A DNA stretch of 33,850 nucleotides from an uncultured Bdellovibrionales bacterium (GTDB lineage: Bacteria > Bdellovibrionota > Bdellovibrionia > Bdellovibrionales > Bdellovibrionaceae), in the NCBI GenBank assembly GCA_903926205.1, contig CAIYID010000017.1, positions 1 through 33,850 on the forward strand. The letters run 5' to 3'. The notes under the pieces were generated by a model that was not told the origin of the DNA, did not search any database, and saw only the letters and a program-made list of their open reading frames with translations. Shown piece after piece: positions 25,672 through 33,809 of the stretch. The position numbers and the translations under genes were made by a program. Position 1 is the first letter of the stretch, and every line of letters starts with the position of its first letter.

Positions 25672-26728
25672 TTCTTTTGAGATAAAATTGAATTGTTTTT
25701 CGTATTCCAGATTTCAACGGCGTCCAAGCTTCAAGATTGAGTTCTGATTTTGCAAGCATTGTTGAGGGAACGTATCTGTTGGTGGGTCGCTGACTGTCGA
25801 CTTTTTCCAGGATGACAATGGAAGGACTGTTAAATTTTCGATAAGACTTAAACTCTGGCTCTTGCCAAACCTCTTGTACCTGTTCTGCTATTTCTTTGAT
25901 CGAAAATGAAAGTTCTGAGCCCACATTGTAGGCCTTTTTGTTGTCTCCAAAAACTAAGAGACGAAGAAGCCAAACAGTCAAATCAGCTGCGTACAGATAC
26001 GAGCGGCAGGCGGTGCCATCGCCCTGAATGGTGATCGGACGATGATGAATGCAATCATTGATAAAGTTACCAATCGCAAAATGTTGATCAAGAGGAAGAT
26101 GGGGGCCGACAAAAGCATAACAGCGGGCGATTGAGACGGATGTCTTGGAATGATCAGCTAATTGTAACACGCTTAATTCGGAATTTCTTTTTCCTGCTGT
26201 ATAAGCATTCGAACTTTCCGTTTCAGCAAAAGATTGTTGGAGCTCAGGTTGATGGACGACAAGAGAATCTTGTTTGCCATAGACGGCGCCCGAACTCAGA
26301 AGAAGCAATTTTTTTGCCTCTGTTTTTTGAGCAAAATCGAGGAAATGCTTTGTCCCTTCTTTGATTGTCGAAAGGAGCTCTGCTTCTAAGTTTGGTTTAA
26401 AATTTGACTGAGAGGGATTGGCACCATGAATGAGATATTGAAAACGAAAATTATCGGTCTGAAAATCTCGGATATCCCCCTTTAAAAAATGAAAAAGTGA
26501 GTTTTTAAAGTGTGGGAATTGATGGATAAAAGAATCAGGGTTTCTGGTTAAACTTGTAACTGAAATACTTGCGCCATGTGTTATGTTGGCATAATGAATT
26601 GCGCCCAGAATCCATTTTCCGAAGAAACCTGTGCCGCCGGTCAAAAAAAGATTTGAGCCACTCATTGTTCTGAACGCAGGTAGAGCGGATTGGTAGATAA
26701 ATTCATAGTCGGCTTCTAAGGGCAGCAT
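25643..26728 (-). CDS. NAD-dependent epimerase/dehydratase family protein (YerF-like candidate)
   Basis: Extended SDR of 361 residues. Before the Rossmann motif LFLTGGTGFFGKWIL there are about 25 residues (DYEFIYQSALPAF), as in a known subgroup beside CDP-sugar genes, which supports the start at 26728 although no good ribosome binding site is visible. LLLSSGAVYGK, a Y-x-x-x-K (AYTAGKRNSE), GDGTACRSYLYAADL and NRYVPSTMLA follow. Its end overlaps the ThDP-enzyme start by 29 bases, so the two are co-transcribed. The likely job is reduction of the ketone left after the two-carbon addition, like YerF; this is inference from context. Confidence 0.75.
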   Translation of the reverse strand: MLPLEADYEFIYQSALPAFRTMSGSNLFLTGGTGFFGKWILGAIHYANITHGASISVTSLTRNPDSFIHQFPHFKNSLFHFLKGDIRDFQTDNFRFQYLIHGANPSQSNFKPNLEAELLSTIKEGTKHFLDFAQKTEAKKLLLLSSGAVYGKQDSLVVHQPELQQSFAETESSNAYTAGKRNSELSVLQLADHSKTSVSIARCYAFVGPHLPLDQHFAIGNFINDCIHHRPITIQGDGTACRSYLYAADLTVWLLRLLVFGDNKKAYNVGSELSFSIKEIAEQVQEVWQEPEFKSYRKFNSPSIVILEKVDSQRPTNRYVPSTMLAKSELNLEAWTPLKSGIRKTIQFYLKRNEENDHTQK

Positions 26729-26789
26729 GTCTGTAAGATTGCTTAGGTTCAGGATTAGTTCAACGTAAACTTTCTCTCAAAATATGGAA

Positions 26790-26814
26790 GAAGCGGGTTG
26801 GCAATAACCGCTTC
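26790..26814. promoter_or_regulatory. Hairpin in the divergent region before the GT2 gene
   Basis: GAAGCGGGTT and AACCGCTTC form a stem of about nine pairs with one bulged G around a GGCAAT loop. It lies 20 bases before the GTG start of the next gene. It may attenuate or stabilise the transcript; a terminator role is less likely at this place. Confidence 0.3.
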
Positions 26815-26834
26815 GTGATTTATTTTGTCCGCCA

Positions 26835-27728
26835 GTGAGCCAAGCCAGCATCGAAATTATTTTAATGTGTTATAATCGACCGCAAATGGCCTTTCAGGCC
26901 CTGGAATCAATATTACGAAGTGCGCCCCCGGGAGTTCGAGTCATTGTGTCGGATAACTCAACCAACGCATCCGTCGAGCAGGCACTCCTTTCCTTCAAAG
27001 AGAGAGGTCTCTACCGTCGACGTGAAAAGTCCTTCAAGGCCTTAGATCATTTTAATCAAGTGATCAGTGAGGTGCAGTCTGACTATTTTATGATGTTTCA
27101 TGATGACGATATTATGATGGAAGATTGCATTCAAAATTTTAACCTTGCGATTGCGAAATACCCTCAGGCAGTGGCGATTGCTATGAATGCTGTGAAAATG
27201 AAAGGCGAAGAACTCAAGGGGCCGTGGCATAACTCACAGCTTAAGGATGATTTTATTCTTAAATCTTTTGATGAGCTGGCAGAAATGTATTTAGATTTTC
27301 GAAAAGAAATAAATCCGTTTCCTGGTTACTTGTATAAAAACTTAGGGGCACAATCCCCTCGAATTTCTCATCGAAATGGTCGGAAATACGCCGACGTGGC
27401 TTTTGTCTTAAATTATATCCAAAGAGGCCCAATTGTTTGGCTGAAAAACCCAGGACTTTATTATCGACAGCATGAAAATAATGATTCCAATGTCATTGAT
27501 CTGAAGGGTGTTGTTTTACTCTCAAAATTTATTCAATCTCGAGCTCAGGCAAAGCGCATTGAAAAGTTCATTTTAGAGTTTAAATTTGGATCGGTCTTTG
27601 CTTGGTGGCGACAAAATATGAATCGAACATTTACAAAGAGAGAGCGGACCTTGTTTTTTGCGATGCTCAAATATTTAGTGAGCCATCCGCGATTTGTATT
27701 TGATAAAGTCATGGCTCAACTAAAATAA
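26835..27728 (+). CDS. GT2 glycosyltransferase
   Basis: Protein of 297 residues starting at a GTG. The GT-A domain shows IEIILMCYNRPQMAFQALES, VIVSDNSTN near residue 37, and FHDDDIMMEDC with the DDD metal motif near residue 93. Residues of the second half (LYYRQHENNDSN near 215) fit an acceptor-binding part. No membrane helix is seen, so it is probably a cytoplasmic sugar transferase. It is transcribed away from the ThDP-SDR pair. A short downstream gene fragment begins ten bases after its stop. Confidence 0.8.
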   Translation: MSQASIEIILMCYNRPQMAFQALESILRSAPPGVRVIVSDNSTNASVEQALLSFKERGLYRRREKSFKALDHFNQVISEVQSDYFMMFHDDDIMMEDCIQNFNLAIAKYPQAVAIAMNAVKMKGEELKGPWHNSQLKDDFILKSFDELAEMYLDFRKEINPFPGYLYKNLGAQSPRISHRNGRKYADVAFVLNYIQRGPIVWLKNPGLYYRQHENNDSNVIDLKGVVLLSKFIQSRAQAKRIEKFILEFKFGSVFAWWRQNMNRTFTKRERTLFFAMLKYLVSHPRFVFDKVMAQLK

Positions 27729-27738
27729 GGTGCACGGT

Positions 27739-27833
27739 ATGCAATATCTGTTTTTGCTTTTTTCGTTCGTTAGCTTTTCATTATTAGCTTATCAGGTGGA
27801 CACGTTTTTGCCTGAAAAAAATAGGGTTCCTCA
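27739..27833 (+). pseudogene. 5' fragment of an unrecognised gene cut by a transposon
   Basis: The ATG at 27739 has AAGGTG six bases upstream and follows the GT2 gene closely, so it was the next gene of the same operon. About 30 codons encode a hydrophobic start (QYLFLLFSFVSFSLLAY) like a signal peptide or first membrane helix, then VDTFLPEKN. The frame then enters sequence that looks like the transposon end (GGGTTCC at 27834). The product cannot be identified from so little. Confidence 0.5.
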
Positions 27834-27848
27834 AAAATATTTGTGGGC

Positions 27849-29441
27849 TTACTCTGGAACCGGCAACTTCCCAAGTTTGTGATATAGCAAGATTTTCAAC
27901 ATTTCCGCCGTCCTAAATCCGTAAGATTTTCTGATAACCACTTTTGCTTTGTTATTTTGGCCCTCAACAGCCCCCAGTGAAATCTGATTTTTCGCTTCAA
28001 ACCAGTTCAATAAAAGTACTTTGTGCGCTCGGAGGGTCTTCGCCACTTTCTTCATCGGCTCAAGTTTGGATCGCATGACTTGCGTGCACCACTGATCCAT
28101 AAACTTCCCTGCCCATGCTGGTGACTGGTAGTCCCAGAAGTTTTGAAAATCTTCTTTTAAAAGATAAGCTCGGATTGTTTTTAAGTTGCAGGCCAGCAAA
28201 TCCTTGAGCTTTACTTTCTGATTGTCAGTCAAGTTTTCTGGTTTTTTTAAAAAACACCAACGGGATTTTTTTAATACAACTTCCTTGCCTTTGCTTGTCA
28301 GCTCTTTGGTTTCCATAGATCGAACTTTATCGACCGCCTCGCTAAGTTTTTGTGCGATATGGAATCGATCCAGGATATTCAAAGCCCCGCTGGCTTTCTT
28401 GCGAACTTCGGAAAAAATAATTGTTTCCAATTCATAGGGAACCTGCGGTAGCCCCTTAAATTGCAATTTCTCACTCTCAAAAACACTCGCAGGCCTCTGG
28501 CCATGAGTTCCATGTTTTCGCTGATTAGCTAAACTCAACTTCAAGTCTGCATGCGCCTGTGCATATTCCATCGTAAACTGACTCTGGTCGAGAGATTCAA
28601 AAAGACGGCGCACAAGTTGAACTGTTCTTTCAACTTTTCCTTTTTTCTGCGGATCACTTGGCGGCAACGCCTCAATCGTAAAGCCATAATAGGAACTAAA
28701 TCTCTCGTATCCTGCATTCAGCAGGGGCTCGTGCTTCGATGCCAAATTTACAAAAACTTTTGGATTGTCCGACGTCACTCTCTTCGGTGTGCCGCCAAGT
28801 TCATCAAACATCGACGTTAACGCCGTCACTGTTGCTGCAAAATCACATTTCTGCATCACACGCACCATCGTGTACCGGCTGTGACCCAAAATCCCGATAA
28901 ATGCCCAGACAGTTTTCGATTTCCCGGAGGGATCTTTGATGTCAAACAGCTTCGCCCAATCCACCTGCAAACACTCGCCAGGAGCGTGAACGATCTCAGG
29001 CGAAGACCGAAGCAGACGATCTGCTTGTAAATGTTGGCGCTCTAAATACCGATAAAAATTGGAACGGGGAACTGAGACTTTTAATTCTTCAAATATTGTT
29101 TGTGGTGACCAACCAAGATCCAATCGCTCCTTGATCCACGCTATTTGCGGCGCAAGGATCTGATCAGTTTCTGCTGGTTTTGATTTTCGCAAATCTTCAA
29201 TCGGAAAAAGTATTTCAGGAAATTGCGGCAAAACTCGTTCCGTTGCCCGGAAAATCAACGGATCATCGCTGATCTTTTCAATAAATCCATATTGCTCGGC
29301 CAAATCCCGAACCTTTATGACGTAGCCTTTACTCTTATCCAAAATTTTTGTGATCGCAGATGCTGACTTGCCGTCGCGAAACATTTCCACAATTTTACGA
29401 TCCACCAAGACTCTCCTAAGTTGAGCTTTTTTTTGTTTCAT
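27849..29441 (-). CDS. Chimeric transposase: IS21 IstA N-terminus fused in frame to ISL3 C-terminus
   Basis: One uninterrupted frame of 530 codons joins two unrelated transposases. Residues 1 to about 345 are IstA-like: an N-terminal helix-turn-helix region, then the DDE core with QVDWAK (Asp161), VTSDNPKVF (Asp225) and KGKVERTV (Glu271), then PYELETIIFSEVRK. From about residue 357 the sequence is ISL3-like: LDRFHIAQKLSEAVDKVR, KKPENLT, then W-C-TQVMRSKLEPMKKVA and VEGQNNKAKVVIRKSYGFR with the ISL3 catalytic-type Glu near 493. The join is near 28390. The usual start of ISL3 with its first two catalytic Asp residues is missing. Functional activity is doubtful. Confidence 0.85.
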   Translation of the reverse strand: MKQKKAQLRRVLVDRKIVEMFRDGKSASAITKILDKSKGYVIKVRDLAEQYGFIEKISDDPLIFRATERVLPQFPEILFPIEDLRKSKPAETDQILAPQIAWIKERLDLGWSPQTIFEELKVSVPRSNFYRYLERQHLQADRLLRSSPEIVHAPGECLQVDWAKLFDIKDPSGKSKTVWAFIGILGHSRYTMVRVMQKCDFAATVTALTSMFDELGGTPKRVTSDNPKVFVNLASKHEPLLNAGYERFSSYYGFTIEALPPSDPQKKGKVERTVQLVRRLFESLDQSQFTMEYAQAHADLKLSLANQRKHGTHGQRPASVFESEKLQFKGLPQVPYELETIIFSEVRKKASGALNILDRFHIAQKLSEAVDKVRSMETKELTSKGKEVVLKKSRWCFLKKPENLTDNQKVKLKDLLACNLKTIRAYLLKEDFQNFWDYQSPAWAGKFMDQWCTQVMRSKLEPMKKVAKTLRAHKVLLLNWFEAKNQISLGAVEGQNNKAKVVIRKSYGFRTAEMLKILLYHKLGKLPVPE

Positions 29442-29527
29442 GCTGATCCCTTCGTTGAGGCGAAGAGAGTCGCATGGAACTCAGGTGGATGTGTTTTCGC
29501 TGCTTATCAATTAAGCATTGAGCCGGT

Positions 29528-29617
29528 CCAAGTACGTGGGATTTACCCCCCAGATACCCAGTCAAAGTGTGTGGGATTTGGTTGCGTCATACCAGTCGAT
29601 TTATGTGGGACTGGACA
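29528..29617. repeat. IS21-type terminal repeats
   Basis: Three copies of a GTGGGA-centred motif occur at 29536, 29571 and 29605 (AAGTACGTGGGATTT, AAAGTGTGTGGGATTTGG, TTTATGTGGGACTGG), spaced 35 and 34 bases. IS21-family ends carry such repeated sites for the IstA transposase. The outermost copy lies at the inferred element end (TGTCC when read from 29617 inward). Confidence 0.6.
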
Positions 29618-29620
29618 ACA

Positions 29621-29758
29621 CTGAGTCAGCTCTTTCCAATGGGTAGAATGGCTCATGTAGACGAATATCGTAGTGCTGTGCAGTTTTTATGCTCTGATGC
29701 TTCATCTTACATGACCGGTCAAAACATCGCTATGGATGGTGGACGCTCTGTTTGGTAA
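29621..29758 (+). pseudogene. 3' fragment of a short-chain dehydrogenase
   Basis: The frame that ends at 29758 encodes [20 protein letters not shown], then [20 protein letters not shown] and a stop. This is the characteristic C-terminal part of classical SDRs (MTGQ-I-x-DGG) of the type seen in surface sugar and flagellin modification clusters. The N-terminal 200 or so residues, with the cofactor motif and catalytic residues, are missing because the mobile element occupies their place. Its end overlaps the convergent polymerase gene by 29 bases. Confidence 0.8.
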
Positions 29759-31130
29759 ATTTATTATTGATGAACGCAGCTGTAAGAACAGTCAAAATCA
29801 TTAAAAATAAATAAAAAAAGTGAATTTTTACATAGTGAATAGGAAATAGACTAATTTGCGACAGACTTGTGGCTGCCCACCAGCAAATGACTGACTTTTC
29901 ATATCCATAGAAGAACTTTTCAATGACAAGTAAGGTGACCATCAGAATCAGTGAAAAAATCGAAAAAGCAAGAATTTGTATTGGAATACTTTTAGCCATA
30001 AATATTAAACCTGCAGGTCCTGGAAACGTATAAAAAAGGTATTGTCCTGGTTTTGGATAATATGATTCAGCAAGTTCTTGATAAATTGAGGTTTGGCTCA
30101 CTTTTTGATTTTCTAATAATATAGTTTTGAATGTTTCATTAGACTCATAGGCCTTTGCGACTAATAAACCCTCGATTCCAAGCCATCTTTCAATGAAGAG
30201 ACCCTTGAGGTGGCTTGTACTTCTTGATGGCATTTGAAGTATACTTCTTGATGGCATTTGAAGTATACTACCTGATGGCATTTGAAGTATACTACCTGAT
30301 AGCTCATTTGAGTAATATTCAGTTCTTAGGTTTGTAATTACCAGCAGTGAAAAAATAAAAAATGCAAAGATAATTACTAAGCTAATTAAAGCTTTGATCT
30401 TATGCTGTCGGTTTTTGAAAATAAGAAGAAAGAGTGGGTAGAAGAAGCTCATAATAGAATTTCGACTTAATGTTGATACAGATACGACGGTCATTCCGAC
30501 TGAGATAAATAGAATATTGATTATTTTGAATCTCTGCGTAAATAAAAAGAACAGAAAAGCACTGCCAACTCCTAAAAACCAAGATAAAAGTGGCCCAAAT
30601 GGAAAAGGGATATTTACTTTTGAAGGAAGTCCGACTCTCAGAAATTCAAAATTCCAATTTAAAACTGCGAACAAAATAGTAATGAAAGTGACTCCAATCA
30701 CCGAGATGTGATCATTTATTTTGGGTTTTTGAAGCGATATTTTTATAATTTTCAGTTTTTTACTAAACAAAGTGAGTACAAGCAGACCCAGTCCGAACCA
30801 ATTGGCTGACTGAATAGCACTGTCGACAAAAGTAAACCCAAACTTTCCATAGGCCTCGCTAAAGACCTCTCCACTTATTATATGAACAGATGTCTTCATC
30901 CAAAATCCTAAGAAGAAAAGAACATTTATTAACGAGAGGAATTCAAAAACAGGCTTTTTAAAACTGAGAAAAAGAACGCTCAGAAATATCAAAGTTAAAA
31001 AGAAGTAATGAGCAAAGCCGACGGTTATTTTAGCGTTCGATGTAACGACAGTGGCAATAAGCAGGCACAGTAACGGTAAAAATACAAAAAAATAACTATT
31101 TCTCATCACAATAGAAAGGCCCTTCATCAC
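29730..31130 (-). CDS. wzy: Wzy-like oligosaccharide repeat-unit polymerase
   Basis: Protein of up to 466 residues with about eleven or twelve hydrophobic segments and no similarity to a nucleotide-sugar enzyme, as expected for Wzy polymerases, which join undecaprenyl-linked repeat units in the periplasm. Between two membrane helices near residues 270-350 there is a larger hydrophilic loop, typical of Wzy, containing three copies of an 8-residue repeat (SILQMPSG). A related truncated copy lies at 12200-12724. The ATG at 31130 has no good ribosome binding site; the GTG at 31109 or ATG at 31106, with AAGGGC upstream, may be the real start. The family call is based on topology, not a defined motif. 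Confidence 0.65.
   Translation of the reverse strand: MMKGLSIVMRNSYFFVFLPLLCLLIATVVTSNAKITVGFAHYFFLTLIFLSVLFLSFKKPVFEFLSLINVLFFLGFWMKTSVHIISGEVFSEAYGKFGFTFVDSAIQSANWFGLGLLVLTLFSKKLKIIKISLQKPKINDHISVIGVTFITILFAVLNWNFEFLRVGLPSKVNIPFPFGPLLSWFLGVGSAFLFFLFTQRFKIINILFISVGMTVVSVSTLSRNSIMSFFYPLFLLIFKNRQHKIKALISLVIIFAFFIFSLLVITNLRTEYYSNELSGSILQMPSGSILQMPSRSILQMPSRSTSHLKGLFIERWLGIEGLLVAKAYESNETFKTILLENQKVSQTSIYQELAESYYPKPGQYLFYTFPGPAGLIFMAKSIPIQILAFSIFSLILMVTLLVIEKFFYGYEKSVICWWAATSLSQISLFPIHYVKIHFFYLFLMILTVLTAAFINNKFTKQSVHHP
30219..30300. repeat. 24-bp tandem repeat inside the polymerase gene
   Basis: Three full units at 30219-30242, 30243-30266 and 30267-30290 plus ten bases of a fourth. Units 1 and 2 are identical; unit 3 differs at two bases (ACTTCTT against ACTACCT). 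The length is a multiple of three, so unit gain or loss keeps the frame and adds or removes eight residues of the loop. Confidence 0.95.
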
Positions 31131-31335
31131 GCATTGTGCAATGAGAATAAGGTACTTGAACTGGCTCTTCTTGGCAAGAGTCAGGCACTATATTGATCAA
31201 ATTGGTGGAACGTGACAATGATCGGTTGAATACATTACTATTGTCGACAAACAAATATGAGCAAGATTTTACAAATTCTGGCAAAGACGATGTCCCGCGT
31301 TTAGTTGAGGTTTGAAGCGGAGAGGTCGTTGCTAT

Positions 31336-32330
31336 TCATCCTACTTTTTGCTCAAAATCAATTTCAATTTCTTGTTTTGTAATTTCTCGAAGAGCCACCC
31401 ATAGTGCCGGTATTCCGCGGAACCCCTTGATCCTTCGCATTCGCTTTTCACTTTGAAGGCAAAACGTAGCGAGCCATCTTTGAAAATGTTCCGAGTTTTT
31501 CCAGTGCTTCACACGACGCATGTCTTCTTCTAAAAGTGAGTTCAAAGATTCAATCGGATTCGTTGTTGAAAAAATCTTCCTCAATTCCCGCGATAATTTC
31601 AGCTCATGCATCGCCAGCAAATCATCCTTGGCTTCCAAATAACTCTCTAGAGCAGATTTGTTCAAATCTCGAAGAATAGATTCCAATTGATCTGATAAAA
31701 TTTTTGCTTCATTCATGTCCCTTGCATCCCGCAGAGCCCAAAACGGACCCTTGGCTTTGTGTGAGCTATCGCCCAAAGATTTCTCGATGTTGCGCCACTT
31801 GTGGACATGGCAACGGATCCTGATGGCTCGTCTTTTCAATTTATCATCACATTGATATTTCAGATTTAGGGCCTTATTCAAGCCACTGCCGCCATCAACG
31901 ATGAACAAAAGACCTTCCTCTGGCAGACCTCGCTTTTCCAAATCATTGAGTAAACTCAAACATGATTGGTGATTCTCAGAACTTGCTTGATAAATTCCTA
32001 AAACATATTTTTATCCATTCGCAGCTACGCCCAAAGCAATAATGACCCGTAATTTGAAAACCTCTTCCCATCAATGAAAACGGCACGGATATCGAGCACC
32101 TGGAGCTTTCGACTTTACAATTCTTCGATCTTTTTCGCAGTGACATTGATCCATTTTCTGGACACCGAACTTTTTGAGACTCCAAAACTTGATGTGATCT
32201 TCTGGAGTCCCCTTTGGTAATCTCGTTGAGAGACTTTCTTCAGGCCTTCGGCAAAAACTTGATCTTGAAACAGGCTCACTCTTTTCGTGAAGATTTAATG
32301 CTACGACACGACATTCCATTATTCTCTTTA
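31336..32330 (-). pseudogene. IS256-family (mutator-type) transposase, decayed
   Basis: Conserved blocks remain in the right order on the minus strand: VFAEGLKKVSQRDYQRGL, SSFGVSKSSVSRKW, the first catalytic Asp in VFIDGKRF, then IIALGVAANG, VLGIYQASSENHQSCLSLLN, the second Asp in FIVDGGSGLNKAL, CHVHKWRN, and the third residue in TTNPIESLNSLL. Lesions are a TAA at 32115-32117, a frameshift near 32053-32062 and a TAA at 32011-32013; the part before VFAEGLKK also seems shifted. The last open part runs from 31959 to the stop at 31336. It lies between the polymerase and FdtA-FdtB and is certainly inactive. Confidence 0.85.
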
Positions 32331-32361
32331 GAAAACTATGCAGATTTGATACTAAGACTGA

Positions 32362-33729
32362 ATGAAAAAGCCTAAATTGATTGATATTCAGTCCTTCAGA
32401 TTGCCAATAGGCGATTTGGGTGTGGTTCAGGCCAAAGAACATCTCGGATTCGTACCACTTCGCATGTATTTTTTAACCAACAGTGCTTCAAAAATAAGAG
32501 GCCAGCATGCCCATAAGGAGCTTAAACAGTTTTTTATAGCTATAAAGGGAAGTTTTCGAATTAAACTTTGCAAGAATGGGGTTTGGACAGAATATTTACT
32601 TAATTCCGCCAAGTATGGATTATTTTTGCCACCAGGTTATTGGAGGCAACTAGTTGATTTTTCTGAAGATGCAGTATGTGTAGTATTAGCTAGCGATGAG
32701 TTTAGTGAAGACGATTATATTCGTAATTTTGAAGATTTTGAAAAATGGGAAACCCGGCAACAAATTGTCCCTTATTTAGACTTAAAGAGAAGCTTGACAG
32801 ATGATGGTTTAAATATAGAAGCCAGTATAATAAAGACTTTGCGAAAAGGAAGTTACATTTTAGGACCAGAGGTCTCAGCTTTTGAGAAGGAGTTTGCTGA
32901 TTTTGTGGACTCTAAGTATTCAATAGGTGTGGCAAGTGGATTGGATGCCCTGACAATTGTTTTAAAAGCTTGGGGAATAGGTCCAGGTGACGAAGTCATT
33001 GTCGCTGCAAATAGTTTTTTTGCATCAGCCCTGGCTATTTCACAAGTCGGAGCCACTCCAATTTTTGTGGATTGCGACGAAGTTCATATGAATTTAAACC
33101 CAAAGTTAATTCCAAATGTAATGACAGAAAAAACAAAAGCTATATTGGTAACCCATCTTTACGGTCATCCCGCGGATATGGATCCAATTTTGAAATTGGC
33201 CCATCAGCATGGAATAAAGGTTTTGGAGGACGCAGCCCAGTCCCATGGTTCCATTTATAAAGGGCGACCATGTGGGAGCATTGGTGATGCAGCAGCATTT
33301 AGTTTCTATCCTACTAAAAACCTGGGCGCCTTTGGTGATGCGGGGGCTATTACAACAAATAGCTCCAAACTTGCACATGATGTACGAACTTTGAGAAACT
33401 ATGGGTCCAGTCAAAAATATTATCATGTTGAAATTGGGTACAACTCTAGACTTGATGAAATCCAGGCAGCATGTTTGCGAGAAAAATTGCACACATTGAA
33501 TAAGTTAAATCAACGCCGCACAGAACTTTCTACGATTTACTCTGGGGGATTAAGGGATCTTCCAGTTTTGTTGCCTGAGGTTGCTGATTGGGCAATAACA
33601 AATTGGCATGTTTATCCAATTCGAGTTGTCTCCGATATTAGAGCAGATTTAATTGAATTTCTTGCTAGGTATGGTATTGGAACTAACATACATTATCCAT
33701 GTGCGATTCCTGGGACTTGTCCCACCTAG
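32362..33729 (+). CDS. FdtA-FdtB fusion: dTDP-4-keto-6-deoxyglucose 3,4-ketoisomerase joined to aminotransferase, C-terminus lost
   Basis: Residues 1 to about 133 are a WxcM/FdtA-type cupin: [20 protein letters not shown] with active-site His49 and His51, and [20 protein letters not shown]. From about residue 135 ([10 protein letters not shown]) comes a DegT/FdtB-type aminotransferase with [20 protein letters not shown], the cofactor Asp290 ([10 protein letters not shown]) and PLP-binding Lys319 ([15 protein letters not shown]). Such enzymes turn dTDP-4-keto-6-deoxyglucose into dTDP-Fuc3N or a relative. The sequence stops at [12 protein letters not shown], where a family member continues for about 50 residues, so the PLP domain is incomplete. 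Two domains are usually separate genes. RfbA lies at 13747; RfbB is absent. Activity is doubtful. Confidence 0.85.
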   Translation: MKKPKLIDIQSFRLPIGDLGVVQAKEHLGFVPLRMYFLTNSASKIRGQHAHKELKQFFIAIKGSFRIKLCKNGVWTEYLLNSAKYGLFLPPGYWRQLVDFSEDAVCVVLASDEFSEDDYIRNFEDFEKWETRQQIVPYLDLKRSLTDDGLNIEASIIKTLRKGSYILGPEVSAFEKEFADFVDSKYSIGVASGLDALTIVLKAWGIGPGDEVIVAANSFFASALAISQVGATPIFVDCDEVHMNLNPKLIPNVMTEKTKAILVTHLYGHPADMDPILKLAHQHGIKVLEDAAQSHGSIYKGRPCGSIGDAAAFSFYPTKNLGAFGDAGAITTNSSKLAHDVRTLRNYGSSQKYYHVEIGYNSRLDEIQAACLREKLHTLNKLNQRRTELSTIYSGGLRDLPVLLPEVADWAITNWHVYPIRVVSDIRADLIEFLARYGIGTNIHYPCAIPGTCPT

Positions 33730-33780
33730 TCGTTAGGGTTTGAAAGTCGGGTTCCCCAGGATATTATCCTGGAACGACTA
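33727..33780. repeat. Nested inverted repeats ahead of the right-edge gene
   Basis: TAGTCGTT (33727-33734) pairs with AACGACTA (33773-33780), and within them CCAGGATATTATCCTGG (33755-33771) is a perfect palindrome with a one-base centre. The structure sits directly where FdtB similarity stops and 30 bases before a gene start, as expected for the end of a mobile element. Confidence 0.6.
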
Positions 33781-33809
33781 AATTCTCTCCGAATGAGAAA
33801 GGAACCCAA

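Larger units (their letters stand above)
27834..29620 (-). mobile_element. Composite IS remnant: ISL3 end joined to IS21 end
   Basis: The left side (GGGTTCCTCAAAAATATT from 27834) is next to the C-terminal half of an ISL3 transposase, and the right side carries IS21-type repeats next to the N-terminal part of an IS21 transposase. The element has no IstB helper gene and its two ends do not match each other as inverted repeats, so it is not expected to move by itself. It interrupts one operon gene on the left and an SDR gene on the right. Boundaries are estimates. Confidence 0.65.

Noticed and set aside
30219-30300. Possible CRISPR-like repeat array
   Set aside because: Units are directly adjacent with no spacers, encode in-frame residues and lie inside a membrane protein gene.
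31131-31335. Frames on either strand between the polymerase and the IS256-type remnant, including one ending LVERDNDRLNTLL and further residues
   Set aside because: Too short and without a start signal; possibly a leftover of another mobile element, but nothing supports a family.
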